Origin: JADJLQ01 sp038251405
GTDB taxonomy: Bacteria; Bacteroidota; Bacteroidia; Chitinophagales; Saprospiraceae
Direction of reading: 5' to 3'
Length of the DNA: 64,000 bases
Assembly (NCBI GenBank): GCA_038251405.1
Contig: JBBSBH010000009.1
Location: forward strand, 62,001 to 126,000
Within the stretch, counting starts at the first letter, position 1. Every line of letters starts with the position of its first letter. Both the position numbers and the translations under genes were made by a program. Shown here one piece after another: positions 1-8,941 of this stretch. The notes beneath the pieces are model-generated. The model had not been told where the DNA came from. It ran no database searches and was given only the letters and a program-made list of their open reading frames with translations.

Positions 1-2
1 TG

Positions 3-659
3 GCTACCCTGGAAGTACTTAAAAAAGCCAAAGAAGCTGGCTGCAATTTTATCATTACCCATGAACCCACTTTTTACAGCCACACTGATGACCTGGTCAC
101 TCATGCCGGAGAATCTATTCAGGAAGAAAAATTAAAGTTTATCAAAGAAAATAATCTGGTCGTCTGGCGTTTTCATGATCATCTTCATAGAAATAAGCCT
201 GATATGATTTACGAAGGAGTCGTAAACAAACTTGGCTGGAAAAATTACACTTCCTCTGATGATTATACATACACTATTCCGCCTAAATCATTAAATGATA
301 TTGTAGCCGATATCCAATCAAAATTTCATGCCAGGACCATACGAGTGATTGGAAATCCAGATGCTATCTTTTCAAAAGTAGGAATGGTGCTTGGCGCTGC
401 AGGTTCTGGCGCGCATTTCAAAATGCTCCAAAATCCAGGCTGCGAATTACTCATAGTGGGGGAAACGAATGAGTGGGAAACAGTCCCATATATTCAAGAT
501 GCCATTACCCTTGGACAAAATAAAGCACTGATAGTACTTGGACATGCAGACTCAGAAGAAGCTGGTATGGAAGTTTGTGCAGATTGGCTAAAAAGACTAT
601 ATCCACAGGTAAATATCAAGTTTATCGAAGCTGGAAATCCCTATTGGGCTGGAAAATAA
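3..659 (+). CDS. Nif3-like dinuclear metal-centre protein (5' truncated)
   Basis: The open frame enters from the left edge and gives the last 218 residues, so the start lies outside the window. The early motif THEPTFY and the late motif GHADSEEAG match the two metal-binding stretches of the Nif3/DUF34 (GTP cyclohydrolase 1 type 2-like) family, whose hexameric members hold two metal ions. Family members are usually 250 to 370 residues, so roughly the first quarter or less is missing. The biochemical role of the family is poorly defined. A weak AT-rich hairpin about 160 bp downstream may end transcription. Confidence 0.8.
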   Translation, partial: ATLEVLKKAKEAGCNFIITHEPTFYSHTDDLVTHAGESIQEEKLKFIKENNLVVWRFHDHLHRNKPDMIYEGVVNKLGWKNYTSSDDYTYTIPPKSLNDIVADIQSKFHARTIRVIGNPDAIFSKVGMVLGAAGSGAHFKMLQNPGCELLIVGETNEWETVPYIQDAITLGQNKALIVLGHADSEEAGMEVCADWLKRLYPQVNIKFIEAGNPYWAGK

Positions 660-815
660 AGGAAAATCTAAATCGAGTAACTTTCTGAAGAATTTCTAAA
701 AAACTCCCTCAACTCAATCTATTTAAAATCTTGAAATAATCGAGAACCATTTTAATTGCAAAAGCATTCATAATGGCTTTTCTTTTAATCATTTTATGCT
801 CCAATTAATACTGTG

Positions 816-843
816 AAAAAACAGAAAACTAAATTCTGTTTTT
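816..843. terminator. possible bidirectional terminator hairpin
   Basis: The six-base arms ACAGAA (821-826) and TTCTGT (834-839) are flanked by a run of A on the left and a run of T on the right, so either strand would give a stem plus U-tract. The stem has only two G-C pairs, so it is weak. It lies between the Nif3-like gene and the TetR promoter in a 317-bp gap. Confidence 0.35.
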
Positions 844-912
844 ATCAACTGCCGGGACTAAATCTTTAAAATTAGAGATTTGGTCATTGCTTTTAAATTA
901 GGACAAATTAAA

Positions 913-943
913 ATTGGCTTTTCCTAAAAACTAATTATATTTG
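913..943 (+). promoter_or_regulatory. Bacteroidota-type promoter of the TetR/efflux operon
   Basis: ATTG at 913-916, a 19-base spacer, then TATATTTG at 936-943. This fits the Bacteroidota sigma-ABfr consensus of a -33 TTTG and a -7 TAnnTTTG at the expected distance. The predicted transcription start, near 950, falls on the palindrome at 950-961. Confidence 0.6.
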
Positions 944-949
944 TTATTC

Positions 950-961
950 GAACGATCGTTC
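950..961. promoter_or_regulatory. palindromic operator, probably for the adjacent TetR regulator
   Basis: GAACGATCGTTC is a perfect 12-bp palindrome that overlaps the predicted transcription start and lies 15 bp before the regulator's ATG. Palindromes of this size at the start site are typical TetR-family operators, which suggests the regulator represses its own operon. A partial half-site (AATCGTAC) follows at about 966-973. Confidence 0.6.
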
Positions 962-976
962 TAACCAATCGTACTA

Positions 977-1588
977 ATGCGCGTAGCAGAAACTAATAAT
1001 GAAAATCATATAATGGAAGCAGCCCGGAAGCTATTTCTTATTAAGGGATTTAAAGGGACCTCTACACAGGAAATTGCAAAAGAAGCCGGTACTACCAAAT
1101 CTATGGTGAATTACTATTTCAGATCAAAGGACAAATTGTTTGCAAAAATCTTTAGAGAAGAATTTAAAAATCTTTTTGCATCTATAGCATCTTGCATAGG
1201 ATCTGATTTACCTCTGAAGGAAAAAATTGCTCAAATAGTAAAGCTGGATATTGAAAAGCTTATGGTTATACCTGAGCTTCCACTCTTCGTTGTAAGCGAA
1301 CTTCATCGCAATCCTGAAATGATTTTAAACGACATAGAACAAATACCTATTAAAAATTTAATCACCAAACTTGATAAAGATATAAAACTGGAAGTGTTAA
1401 AAGGGGTAATCAAGCCGATAACACCTATAGAATTGATGATGAATATACAGGCCCTTACTATTTATCCAATTTTATCAAAACCATTATTAATACATCGGTT
1501 GGGGCTTTCCGAAAAGACATTTAATGAAAGTATGGAAAAGCGAAAAAAGAGTATAGCCGATATGATATGGAAAAGTATTCAAGTTTAA
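977..1588 (+). CDS. TetR/AcrR-family transcriptional regulator
   Basis: 203 residues, normal for the family. Residues about 28-51 form the helix-turn-helix (TSTQEIAKEAGTTKSMVNYYF, seen in two parts), ending in the YYF/KDKLF signature of TetR proteins. The C-terminal ligand-binding part is not conserved enough to name a ligand. The gene leads an operon with an outer-membrane factor, an adaptor, two ATPases and two permeases, 43 bp ahead of the TolC gene. This is the arrangement of E. coli cecR-ybhGFSR. It is probably a local repressor released by a substrate of the pump. Confidence 0.9.
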   Translation: MRVAETNNENHIMEAARKLFLIKGFKGTSTQEIAKEAGTTKSMVNYYFRSKDKLFAKIFREEFKNLFASIASCIGSDLPLKEKIAQIVKLDIEKLMVIPELPLFVVSELHRNPEMILNDIEQIPIKNLITKLDKDIKLEVLKGVIKPITPIELMMNIQALTIYPILSKPLLIHRLGLSEKTFNESMEKRKKSIADMIWKSIQV

Positions 1589-1631
1589 TATTTTTAAAAT
1601 CGATTATTCATACTTAATAATATAAAGAAAT

Positions 1632-2894
1632 ATGAATTCAAAAATTATAGTTATTTGCGCACTTATCCTATTAGCTAGAGTTTATGGCTATTGCCAGCAA
1701 TCTATTTCTCTTGATGTCCTGTATGATGGATTAAAAAAAAATCATCCCCTCCAAGAATTGACTTCATTACAGTCATCTATTCAGGCGCAACAGTTAAAAC
1801 TAAATAATGAATCCCGGCTTCCCCAAATCAATCTAACGGGTCAGGCCACCTGGCAATCTGATGTGACTAAAGTATCCATTCCATTTCCAGGTATCGAGAT
1901 TCCATCACAGCCTAATGATCAGTATCGGGCTTTACTGGATATAAATCTCCCTTTTTACGATGGAGGTACCAGGAAGTCATTGGCTGTGCAAATAAATCAG
2001 CAATCGGAGGTTGAGAATGCCAATACCGAAGTAATGCTTTATAGTATGAAAGAATCAGTATGTAAAGCCTATTTCGGAGCTAAAATGGCAGGTCTTTCCA
2101 GCCAGCAATTGGATCTGTTGATTACCGACTTAGAACAAAAAGAAAAGTTATTAAGCGAGCAAATAAATGGTGGCATAGCCAGTGGTTACCAGGCAGCGGT
2201 ATTGAAGGTAAAAATAGTAGAAGCAAGACAATCCAAAGATGAAGCTTTAAGGCAAAAGTCAATCGCTGTACAGGTATTAAACACCCTTACTGGAATGAAT
2301 GTACACGTGAGTGATACATTTATCGAAAATTCTTCATACATTAGAAAAGAAGTCAGACCAGAGCATCAATTATTTGACGCTCAAAAAAAATTACAACTGG
2401 CCAATCTCGAAGCAAGTAAGACCCGATTTGCTCCAAAGGTTCAGACTTTTGCTCAATTAGGTTATGGCCGACCAGGATTAAATTTACTATCAAACCAATT
2501 CAAACCCTATAGTATTTTGGGGTTACGAGCACAGTGGAACCTAACCAATCTATACTCCAATCATACTACTAAAGAAAAAAATATAGTTTTAAATAGTCTA
2601 TCAAAAATCACTGTGCAGCAAGACGCTTTTGATCTTCAACAAAAAGTAAAAGCCGATCAACTACAAAGTGATGTTGAAAATTATATAGCACTATTGGAAC
2701 AAGATGATCAGATTATTATCTTATTTGAAAAGGTGCTCACAAGTAGTAATGTAAGATTTGAGCAGGGCATTTCGACTATCAATGATTACACTACGGATGC
2801 CAACAATCTTTCTCAAGCCAAAATAAAACGTAGTATTCATCAAATTTTACTACAACAATCTATGGAGCTATTAAATCTTATTCAATTAAAATAA
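1632..2894 (+). CDS. TolC-family outer-membrane efflux protein
   Basis: 420 residues with an N-terminal signal peptide (about 1-21, ending ...GYCQ) and two helical, Gln/Lys-rich repeats around NQIxL/LPxYDGGxR-type segments, as in TolC/OEP proteins. It should form the trimeric outer-membrane channel for the ABC pump encoded downstream. E. coli ybhGFSR has no dedicated TolC gene in its operon, so this cluster appears to encode a complete tripartite system. The next gene starts 8 bp downstream. Confidence 0.88.
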   Translation: MNSKIIVICALILLARVYGYCQQSISLDVLYDGLKKNHPLQELTSLQSSIQAQQLKLNNESRLPQINLTGQATWQSDVTKVSIPFPGIEIPSQPNDQYRALLDINLPFYDGGTRKSLAVQINQQSEVENANTEVMLYSMKESVCKAYFGAKMAGLSSQQLDLLITDLEQKEKLLSEQINGGIASGYQAAVLKVKIVEARQSKDEALRQKSIAVQVLNTLTGMNVHVSDTFIENSSYIRKEVRPEHQLFDAQKKLQLANLEASKTRFAPKVQTFAQLGYGRPGLNLLSNQFKPYSILGLRAQWNLTNLYSNHTTKEKNIVLNSLSKITVQQDAFDLQQKVKADQLQSDVENYIALLEQDDQIIILFEKVLTSSNVRFEQGISTINDYTTDANNLSQAKIKRSIHQILLQQSMELLNLIQLK

Positions 2895-2941
2895 ATAGAG
2901 TCATGAATAAATTTTTTCTTAATAAAAAGTATAAAAGTGAA

Positions 2942-3922
2942 ATGAAACAAAAAGTGAAATTCTTTACCTTATCCATGAGTCTTTTGATTTTATGCTCCTG
3001 CAAATCAAAAATAGCTGCATTCAAAGCGAGCGGTATTTTTGAAGCTAAAGAGGTAATCATATCTGCAGAAGCTTCAGGAAGAATCGATGAATTGCTGTTA
3101 GAAGAAGGCACCAATCTATTAGCAGGCCAATCAGTGGGTAAGATAAATTGTTCCCAACAGGAGTTTATTACACAGCAAGCAAATGCTTCCCTTCAAAGTA
3201 TAAATAGTAAAACAGCTGATCCAACGGCCAATATTAAAGTACTTGAAAGACAAAAACTAGTGCAGGAAAATCAAGTGCAGATTTTAAAAGATCAATTTGA
3301 AACAATATTAAGAGAAGAATCAAGATTGAGTAAATTAGTTCAAGCTCAGGCTATTCCTGCCAAACAACTTGATGATCTCCTTAGCACTAAAACGGTAATG
3401 CAAAAACAAATTGAAAGTGCCCAACAACAAGTAAGTGTTACAGAAGCCCAAATAAAAGCTGCCCGCCAAAATACAGCCCTTCAAAACAGGGCAATTTTAA
3501 GTGAAAAATCACCTTTGTCGGTAAGGGTAGAGCAATTAAGAGATCTGGAGAAAAAATGTGAAATAGTAAATCCTATAAAAGGAACTGTACTCACACAGTA
3601 TACCAATAAATATGAAATGGCCACACCGGGAAAAGCGCTTTATAAAATCGCGAATTTAGACACTTTATATTTGAAAGCTTATGTCACTGGTGATCAACTT
3701 CCTGAAATAAAATTGAATCAGGAACTGAATATTCATACCCAGCAGGGCGAACATGAAAGTAATTTCAAAGGTATATTGACCTGGATTTCCGATAAAGCAG
3801 AATTTACTCCTAAATCTATTATGACGGCGGATGAAAGATCCAACCTCGTATACCCGATAAAAATAAAAGTGGCTAATGATGGTGATCTAAAACTTGGATT
3901 ATTTGCCGAAGTAAACTGGTAA
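2942..3922 (+). CDS. HlyD/YbhG-type periplasmic adaptor, probable lipoprotein
   Basis: The reading frame is open from an ATG at 2903, but the ATG at 2942 puts a hydrophobic signal with lipobox LCSC directly at the N-terminus, so I prefer it (326 residues; 339 from 2903). A lipoyl-like half-motif (SGRIDELLLEEGTNLLAGQSVGKI, in parts) is followed by a long Gln-rich coiled-coil hairpin and the second lipoyl half (IVNPIKGTVL). This is a membrane-fusion protein that bridges the inner-membrane ABC pump to TolC. It starts just after the TolC gene and ends 13 bp before the ATPase. Confidence 0.87.
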   Translation: MKQKVKFFTLSMSLLILCSCKSKIAAFKASGIFEAKEVIISAEASGRIDELLLEEGTNLLAGQSVGKINCSQQEFITQQANASLQSINSKTADPTANIKVLERQKLVQENQVQILKDQFETILREESRLSKLVQAQAIPAKQLDDLLSTKTVMQKQIESAQQQVSVTEAQIKAARQNTALQNRAILSEKSPLSVRVEQLRDLEKKCEIVNPIKGTVLTQYTNKYEMATPGKALYKIANLDTLYLKAYVTGDQLPEIKLNQELNIHTQQGEHESNFKGILTWISDKAEFTPKSIMTADERSNLVYPIKIKVANDGDLKLGLFAEVNW

Positions 3923-3935
3923 TTCAAATAGTGAA

Positions 3936-4844
3936 ATGATCCAAGTACAAGATATATCCAAATCATATGAGAAAGGTAAAGTACAAGCACTTGACCATAT
4001 TCATCTCACTGTAAAACCAGGTGAGATTTTTGGATTAATTGGCCCTGATGGGGCTGGAAAGACCACTCTTATCCGAATCATTGCTAGCCTGTTATTACCC
4101 GACTCTGGCAATGTAAAAGTATTTGAATATGATACCAGAGAAGATTTTCAGTCAATCCGGAATATCATTGGTTACATGCCTGGAAAATTTTCATTATACC
4201 AGGACCTTACTGTTGAAGAAAATCTACAATTTTTTGCTACCATCTTTAAGTCGGATATTAAACAAAACTATCCTTTGATAAAAGATCTATATGATCAACT
4301 TGCTCCATTTAAAGATCGTCGCGCCGGAAAATTGTCTGGAGGTATGAAGCAAAAATTAGCATTGAGCTGTGCACTGATACATGAGCCTAAACTTTTATTA
4401 TTAGATGAACCCACTACAGGAGTAGACCCTGTTTCACGAAATGAATTTTGGAAAATGTTATTGAAACTAAAAGAAAGAGGTATTACCATAATTGTTTCTA
4501 CTCCTTATATGGATGAAGCGAGCTTATGCGATAGAATAGCATTAATGCAATTTGGAAAGATTTTAGACATGGGTAGTCCTCATGAAATTTGTCAAAATTC
4601 CGGCTTGGAATTATACTCCATTAGTTCAGAAGAGCCCTTTCATTTATTGCAAGCGGTTAAAGGGTATTCCAGGACAAAATCTTGCTATGCTTTTGGCTCT
4701 TCTCTGCATGTCAATTTAAATGATGGTGATATCCATGGCTTATTGGATTATTTATCGTCAAAGGGTTTGAAACAAATTAGTTCAGAAAAAATTGATGCCA
4801 CTATAGAAGATGTATTCATGGAAAAACTAAATACTTTATCGTGA
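3936..4844 (+). CDS. ABC transporter ATPase 1 (YbhF N-half-like, no H-loop His)
   Basis: 302 residues. Walker A GPDGAGKTT is at 36-44, the signature LSGGMKQK at 133-140 and Walker B LLLLDE near 153-158. The switch position in STPYMDEA is Pro190, where a His is usual. The ATPase therefore has a good signature but a defective H-loop. Its partner, encoded next, shows the reverse pattern. In E. coli the two halves are one fused protein, YbhF. The last bases overlap the GTG start of the next gene, so translation is probably coupled. Confidence 0.92.
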   Translation: MIQVQDISKSYEKGKVQALDHIHLTVKPGEIFGLIGPDGAGKTTLIRIIASLLLPDSGNVKVFEYDTREDFQSIRNIIGYMPGKFSLYQDLTVEENLQFFATIFKSDIKQNYPLIKDLYDQLAPFKDRRAGKLSGGMKQKLALSCALIHEPKLLLLDEPTTGVDPVSRNEFWKMLLKLKERGITIIVSTPYMDEASLCDRIALMQFGKILDMGSPHEICQNSGLELYSISSEEPFHLLQAVKGYSRTKSCYAFGSSLHVNLNDGDIHGLLDYLSSKGLKQISSEKIDATIEDVFMEKLNTLS

Positions 4845-5575
4845 ACTCTATTGAAGTAAAAGATCTTACAAAAAAATTCGGTGACTTTACTGCCGTAGAT
4901 CATATCAACTTTGAAATAAAGCAGGGAGAAATATTTGGTTTTTTGGGGGCAAATGGTGCTGGTAAGACCACTGCTATGCGTATGCTCATCGGTTTGCTCA
5001 CACCCACGAGTGGTACCGGGACCGTGGCAGGATACGATGTAAATACTCAGAGTGAAGAGATAAAAAAACATATTGGATACATGAGCCAAAAATTTTCTTT
5101 GTATAATAACCTTACAGTAAAAGAAAATATCAGATTCTATGGTGGCCTTTACAATATACCGGGTAAAGAGCTAAAAGTTAAAACAGATGAACTGATGGCC
5201 CGGCTCGGACTCACAGACTATGCTAATAAACTTTTACAGGGTCTCCCTTTAGGATGGAAACAAAAATTAGCATTTTCAGTCGCCATACAACATAAACCAA
5301 AAATTGTCTTTTTGGATGAGCCTACAGGAGGGGTAGATCCTGTAACCAGAAGGCAATTTTGGGAAATGATTTACGAAGCAGCCAATGAAGGAATTACCGT
5401 ATTTGTAACTACTCACTATATGGATGAAGCAGAATATTGTGACCGGGTTTCTATTATGGTAGATGGAAAAATTGCTGCATTGGACACTCCTGCTACTTTG
5501 AAAAAACAGTTTGAAACAGAAAATATGGATGGTGTATTTAGAAAACTGGCAAGAGGGGCCGCCAGAACAGAATAA
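4841..5575 (+). CDS. ABC transporter ATPase 2 (YbhF C-half-like, variant signature)
   Basis: 244 residues from a GTG start that overlaps the previous stop (GTGA). Walker A GANGAGKTT is at 36-44 and Walker B IVFLDE at 155-160. His192 is present in TTHYMDEA, but the signature is LPLGWKQ (135-141), not LSGGQ-like. Paired with ATPase 1, the heterodimer would have one consensus nucleotide site (this Walker set plus the LSGG of ATPase 1) and one degenerate site. The permease gene follows after 12 bp. Confidence 0.92.
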   Translation: MNSIEVKDLTKKFGDFTAVDHINFEIKQGEIFGFLGANGAGKTTAMRMLIGLLTPTSGTGTVAGYDVNTQSEEIKKHIGYMSQKFSLYNNLTVKENIRFYGGLYNIPGKELKVKTDELMARLGLTDYANKLLQGLPLGWKQKLAFSVAIQHKPKIVFLDEPTGGVDPVTRRQFWEMIYEAANEGITVFVTTHYMDEAEYCDRVSIMVDGKIAALDTPATLKKQFETENMDGVFRKLARGAARTE

Positions 5576-5587
5576 ACGCAAAACAAA

Positions 5588-6697
5588 ATGAAATCGAGCT
5601 TTATCGCCATGGTAATCAAAGAATTTAAACACGTAATCCGTGATGGGCGTAGTTTGTTTTTTCTTTTAGCACAGCCCGTAATGATGATTTTATTGTTTGG
5701 TTTTGCACTAAGTAATGAAGTGAAAGAGTCAAAAGTAATTATTGTAGATCATGCGCATGATTTAGCAAGCAAAGGCTTGATTCAGCGGATTGATCAAAAT
5801 AGATACTTCCATGTAATTGGGAGCTTATCGAATGAATCCGAAGCTAAGGAAATATTTGAGCAAGGAAGAGCTTCTTTGATAATTGTATTTCCGGAAAACT
5901 TTAGTGACGATCTTAAACATCAATATAAATCTTCAGTACAATTAATTGCAGATGCACATGATCCCAATACGGCTGCCATAATTACCACTTATGCATCTGC
6001 GGTTTTCCGGGATTTTCAAAACGAGCAACTGGGACTTCTCAAAATGCCTTATGAAATAAAAGTAGAGACCCGCATGCTTTACAATCCTCAACTTATAAGT
6101 GCTTACAATTTTGTACCCGGAGTAATGACTTTAATCTTAATGATATTGGGCGCTATGATGACTTCCGTAGCCATTGTAAGAGAAAAAGAATTAGGCACTA
6201 TGGAAGTATTATTGGCATCTCCCATGCATCCATTGCAAATCGTATTGAGTAAAGCTATACCCTACCTGGTACTTGCTTTTATTACCGTAATTATTATTTT
6301 GGTATTATCCGTTTTTGTGCTACATGTTCCCATTCGTGGTAGTTTACTTCTTCTTTTAGCAGAGAGTTTATTATTTATCAGTACCACGCTGGCATTGGGA
6401 TTATTGATATCTACCATTACGGAGCAACAGCAAGTGGCCATGTTCATATCGTTGGTAGGGCTCATGTTACCCTCTTTAATATTTAGCGGATTTATGTTTC
6501 CGATAGAAAATATGCCCTTGGTGTTACAAATAATAAGTAATGTAATACCTACAAAATGGTATTATAATATTGTAAGGGCTATCATGGTAAAAGGCTTGGG
6601 ATTTATGAGTATCTGGAAAGAAACAGTAATTCTACTGGGCATGACTTTGGTACTCCTTACCGTGGCGATCAAAAAATTTAAAGTGCATCTGTCATGA
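5588..6697 (+). CDS. ABC-2 type permease (YbhS-like)
   Basis: 369 residues. One membrane helix lies near residues 25-43, followed by a large extracytoplasmic domain of about 130 residues. A bundle of about five helices fills residues 170-369, with the ABC-2 motif VREKELGTMEVLLASP between the first two. This is the usual topology of ABC2_membrane_3 permeases for drug or lipid-like substrates. Its stop overlaps the ATG of the next permease (ATGA), and the two probably form a heterodimer. Confidence 0.9.
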   Translation: MKSSFIAMVIKEFKHVIRDGRSLFFLLAQPVMMILLFGFALSNEVKESKVIIVDHAHDLASKGLIQRIDQNRYFHVIGSLSNESEAKEIFEQGRASLIIVFPENFSDDLKHQYKSSVQLIADAHDPNTAAIITTYASAVFRDFQNEQLGLLKMPYEIKVETRMLYNPQLISAYNFVPGVMTLILMILGAMMTSVAIVREKELGTMEVLLASPMHPLQIVLSKAIPYLVLAFITVIIILVLSVFVLHVPIRGSLLLLLAESLLFISTTLALGLLISTITEQQQVAMFISLVGLMLPSLIFSGFMFPIENMPLVLQIISNVIPTKWYYNIVRAIMVKGLGFMSIWKETVILLGMTLVLLTVAIKKFKVHLS

Positions 6698-7815
6698 AAA
6701 AATTATGGATACTCATTAGAAAAGAATTCGCCCAAATCTTTAGGCAACCTACGATTTTGCGTATGATCATCATGATGCCTATTTTACAATTGATTCTAAT
6801 ACCATTAGCTGCGGATTACGAAGTAAAGAATATCAATCTCCAGGTAATGGACTTTGATCACTCTACCTATTCCGTTGATCTCATACAAAAATTAAGTGCT
6901 TCCCCTTATTTTCAATTGGTCGGCTTACCTGATCACCCGAGTGATGCTATGACCCAAATAGAACTAAATAAGGCAGACCTTACTCTTACTATTCCATTAC
7001 ATTTTGAAAAAGATCTGATACGGGAGAATAAGTCTACTTTATCCATTGAGGCTGATGCAGTGAATGGTCAAAAAGCATCATTGGGAGTAGCCTATGCTAT
7101 GCAAATCATAGGGGACTATAATAGAGAAGTAAGAGAAAAGTGGTTACAATTGCCACGCTTAAATGAATTTCCTCAAATAGAGGTACGTAGTTCTTTATGG
7201 TACAATCCATTTATTAAATATCCGCTTTTCATGGTACCAGGTATTTTAGCACTGCTGGTAACTATGGTGGGTGGATTGATGTCTGCTCTAAATATTGTAT
7301 CTGAAAAAGAAATAGGAACTATAGAACAATTGAATGTCAGTCCGATTAAAAAATACCAATTTTTATTAGGCAAGCTCGTTCCGTTTTGGGTACTGGGTCT
7401 AGTATCTATTACCCTGGGATTATTAGTCGCCCGTTTTATTTATGGAATTATTCCGTTGGGATCGTATTTTACTATATACTTTTTCTCAGCGATTTATTTG
7501 ATCGGTGCATTAGGCGTAGGTCTGTTACTAAGTACATTCGCCGATACTCAAATGCAGGTGACCTTGATTTCATTTTTTATTATCATGTTCTTTGTTTTAA
7601 TGGGCGGCCTTTATACTCCAATAGAATCAATGCCTGGGTGGGCCCAGAACTTGGCTGCGTTCAATCCGGTTAGCTATTTTATCAGAGTGCTGCGATTTAT
7701 CGTCATTAAAGGTAGTGGCATCAAAGATTTATTACCAGATTTGAAAGCAATGATCATTTTTGGAATTGTATTAAATGTATTAGCTGTTTTAAATTACAGG
7801 AAGAGATCTGGTTAA
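6694..7815 (+). CDS. ABC-2 type permease (YbhR-like)
   Basis: 373 residues with the same topology as the previous gene: an N-terminal helix near 22-40, an extracytoplasmic domain, and a C-terminal helical bundle containing VSEKEIGTIEQLNVSP. It completes the pump with the two ATPases, the adaptor and the TolC channel. It is the last gene of the operon. No clear terminator follows before the next gene 90 bp on. Confidence 0.9.
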   Translation: MKKLWILIRKEFAQIFRQPTILRMIIMMPILQLILIPLAADYEVKNINLQVMDFDHSTYSVDLIQKLSASPYFQLVGLPDHPSDAMTQIELNKADLTLTIPLHFEKDLIRENKSTLSIEADAVNGQKASLGVAYAMQIIGDYNREVREKWLQLPRLNEFPQIEVRSSLWYNPFIKYPLFMVPGILALLVTMVGGLMSALNIVSEKEIGTIEQLNVSPIKKYQFLLGKLVPFWVLGLVSITLGLLVARFIYGIIPLGSYFTIYFFSAIYLIGALGVGLLLSTFADTQMQVTLISFFIIMFFVLMGGLYTPIESMPGWAQNLAAFNPVSYFIRVLRFIVIKGSGIKDLLPDLKAMIIFGIVLNVLAVLNYRKRSG

Positions 7816-7905
7816 TGACTTAAGCTTTTACATTTCATTCATTTAAAGAATAAAAAATTATTGTAGAAATTAAACTAACTTTAGAGAAAACTAAAAACTT
7901 TAAAT

Positions 7906-8154
7906 ATGAATGATAGCTTAATTTGGTCTTTAATCGTTGGAGCTGTAGCAGGATGGCTGGCTGGTCAATTTTGGAAAGGTTCTGGATTTGGTCTCTTAGG
8001 AGACATCGTTATAGGTATTCTTGGCGGAGTTGTAGGTGTTTGGCTGGCTGGTCAGTTTGGCATTATGGGCTCTAGTTTACTTGCCAGAATAGTCATCTCA
8101 GCAGTAGGAGCCTGGGTTTTACTATTCTTAATTTCCTTAATCAAGCGAGCTTAA
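7906..8154 (+). CDS. GlsB/YeaQ/YmgE-family small membrane protein
   Basis: 82 residues, the normal size for transglycosylase-associated (GlsB/YeaQ/YmgE) proteins. Three hydrophobic helices carry the family's glycine pattern (AGWLAGQFWKGSGFGLLGDIVIGILGG, in parts). These inner-membrane proteins are often stress-induced and have no known enzymatic activity. A TAACTTTA box at 7876-7883 resembles a -7 element, but no -33 box is visible at the right distance. Confidence 0.85.
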   Translation: MNDSLIWSLIVGAVAGWLAGQFWKGSGFGLLGDIVIGILGGVVGVWLAGQFGIMGSSLLARIVISAVGAWVLLFLISLIKRA

Positions 8155-8941
8155 ATATAATTTTAATATTATTTCTAATTAACCTGTAAATGGGATGGTC
8201 AAGCAATGTTTATTAAATAATATTCTTGTTTTTCCATTCTTCATTCCTAGGGTCAATTTCTATGCGGACAGGACACTTTATCCATAGGAGATATACAAGC
8301 AATAAGAAAATTTGTAATCCTTTTAAATGAGACTCTTCTAAAAGCCAAGGAAAGATATGCGTACCCATGGTAGTAGGAGCATCAATGGGTAGTGCTATCA
8401 TTGAAACCATGGTTGGAATAGTCAATTGAACAAAAGATAGAACTCTCAAATCAGCTATTTCCCATCCTGTTGGCAATGCATTGAAGAATTCGATTGAAAA
8501 ATGGTTGAACTCAGTACTGAACTCGATGTAAATTTCATTGGTAAACGCTGCCGATGGAGAATCTCTGAATATAACAGATCTTATTTTTTTAAATGTTCTG
8601 AAAAACAAATTAATTATATTAGCTAAGCCATTTGCTAAAACCGTTTTTAGACACTCTGGTGGAAACAAAATCTATAAAAAGCTTCAGCAAGAATTAAATG
8701 CAATGCGGGCAGAAGAAACGCTATGTACAGAATGATGAATTTACTGCGGTACTTGTATAATATATTTTTTGAATACCTGCTTCAAGAGGCAAAGAGCACA
8801 AGAAAACTCATTTGGAGGCAAATGATACTTTGTTGAATATCTTGATCCTAAAAGGATAAAAACACTTAGATTTTTTTATACATCTTGTGATCAACTTGTG
8901 ATTTTCATTTTTTATTTTTCGCTATATTTATTAATCTTTCA
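8155..8941. other. 787-bp stretch without a convincing gene
   Basis: A minus-strand frame at 8213-8668 (151 codons) has a hydrophobic stretch near its end. A plus-strand frame at 8538-8735 overlaps it. Neither has a recognisable domain, and they exclude each other. On the plus strand, open pieces separated by stops (for example a hydrophobic run at about 8354-8428) look like decayed coding sequence, but I cannot name a parent gene. A small ATCCT/AGGAT hairpin lies near 8846-8858. I see no RNA gene or repeat. Confidence 0.4.

Noticed and set aside
3733..3990. Minus-strand frame over the adaptor/ATPase junction
   Set aside because: It overlaps two well-supported plus-strand genes and is a shadow of their codons.
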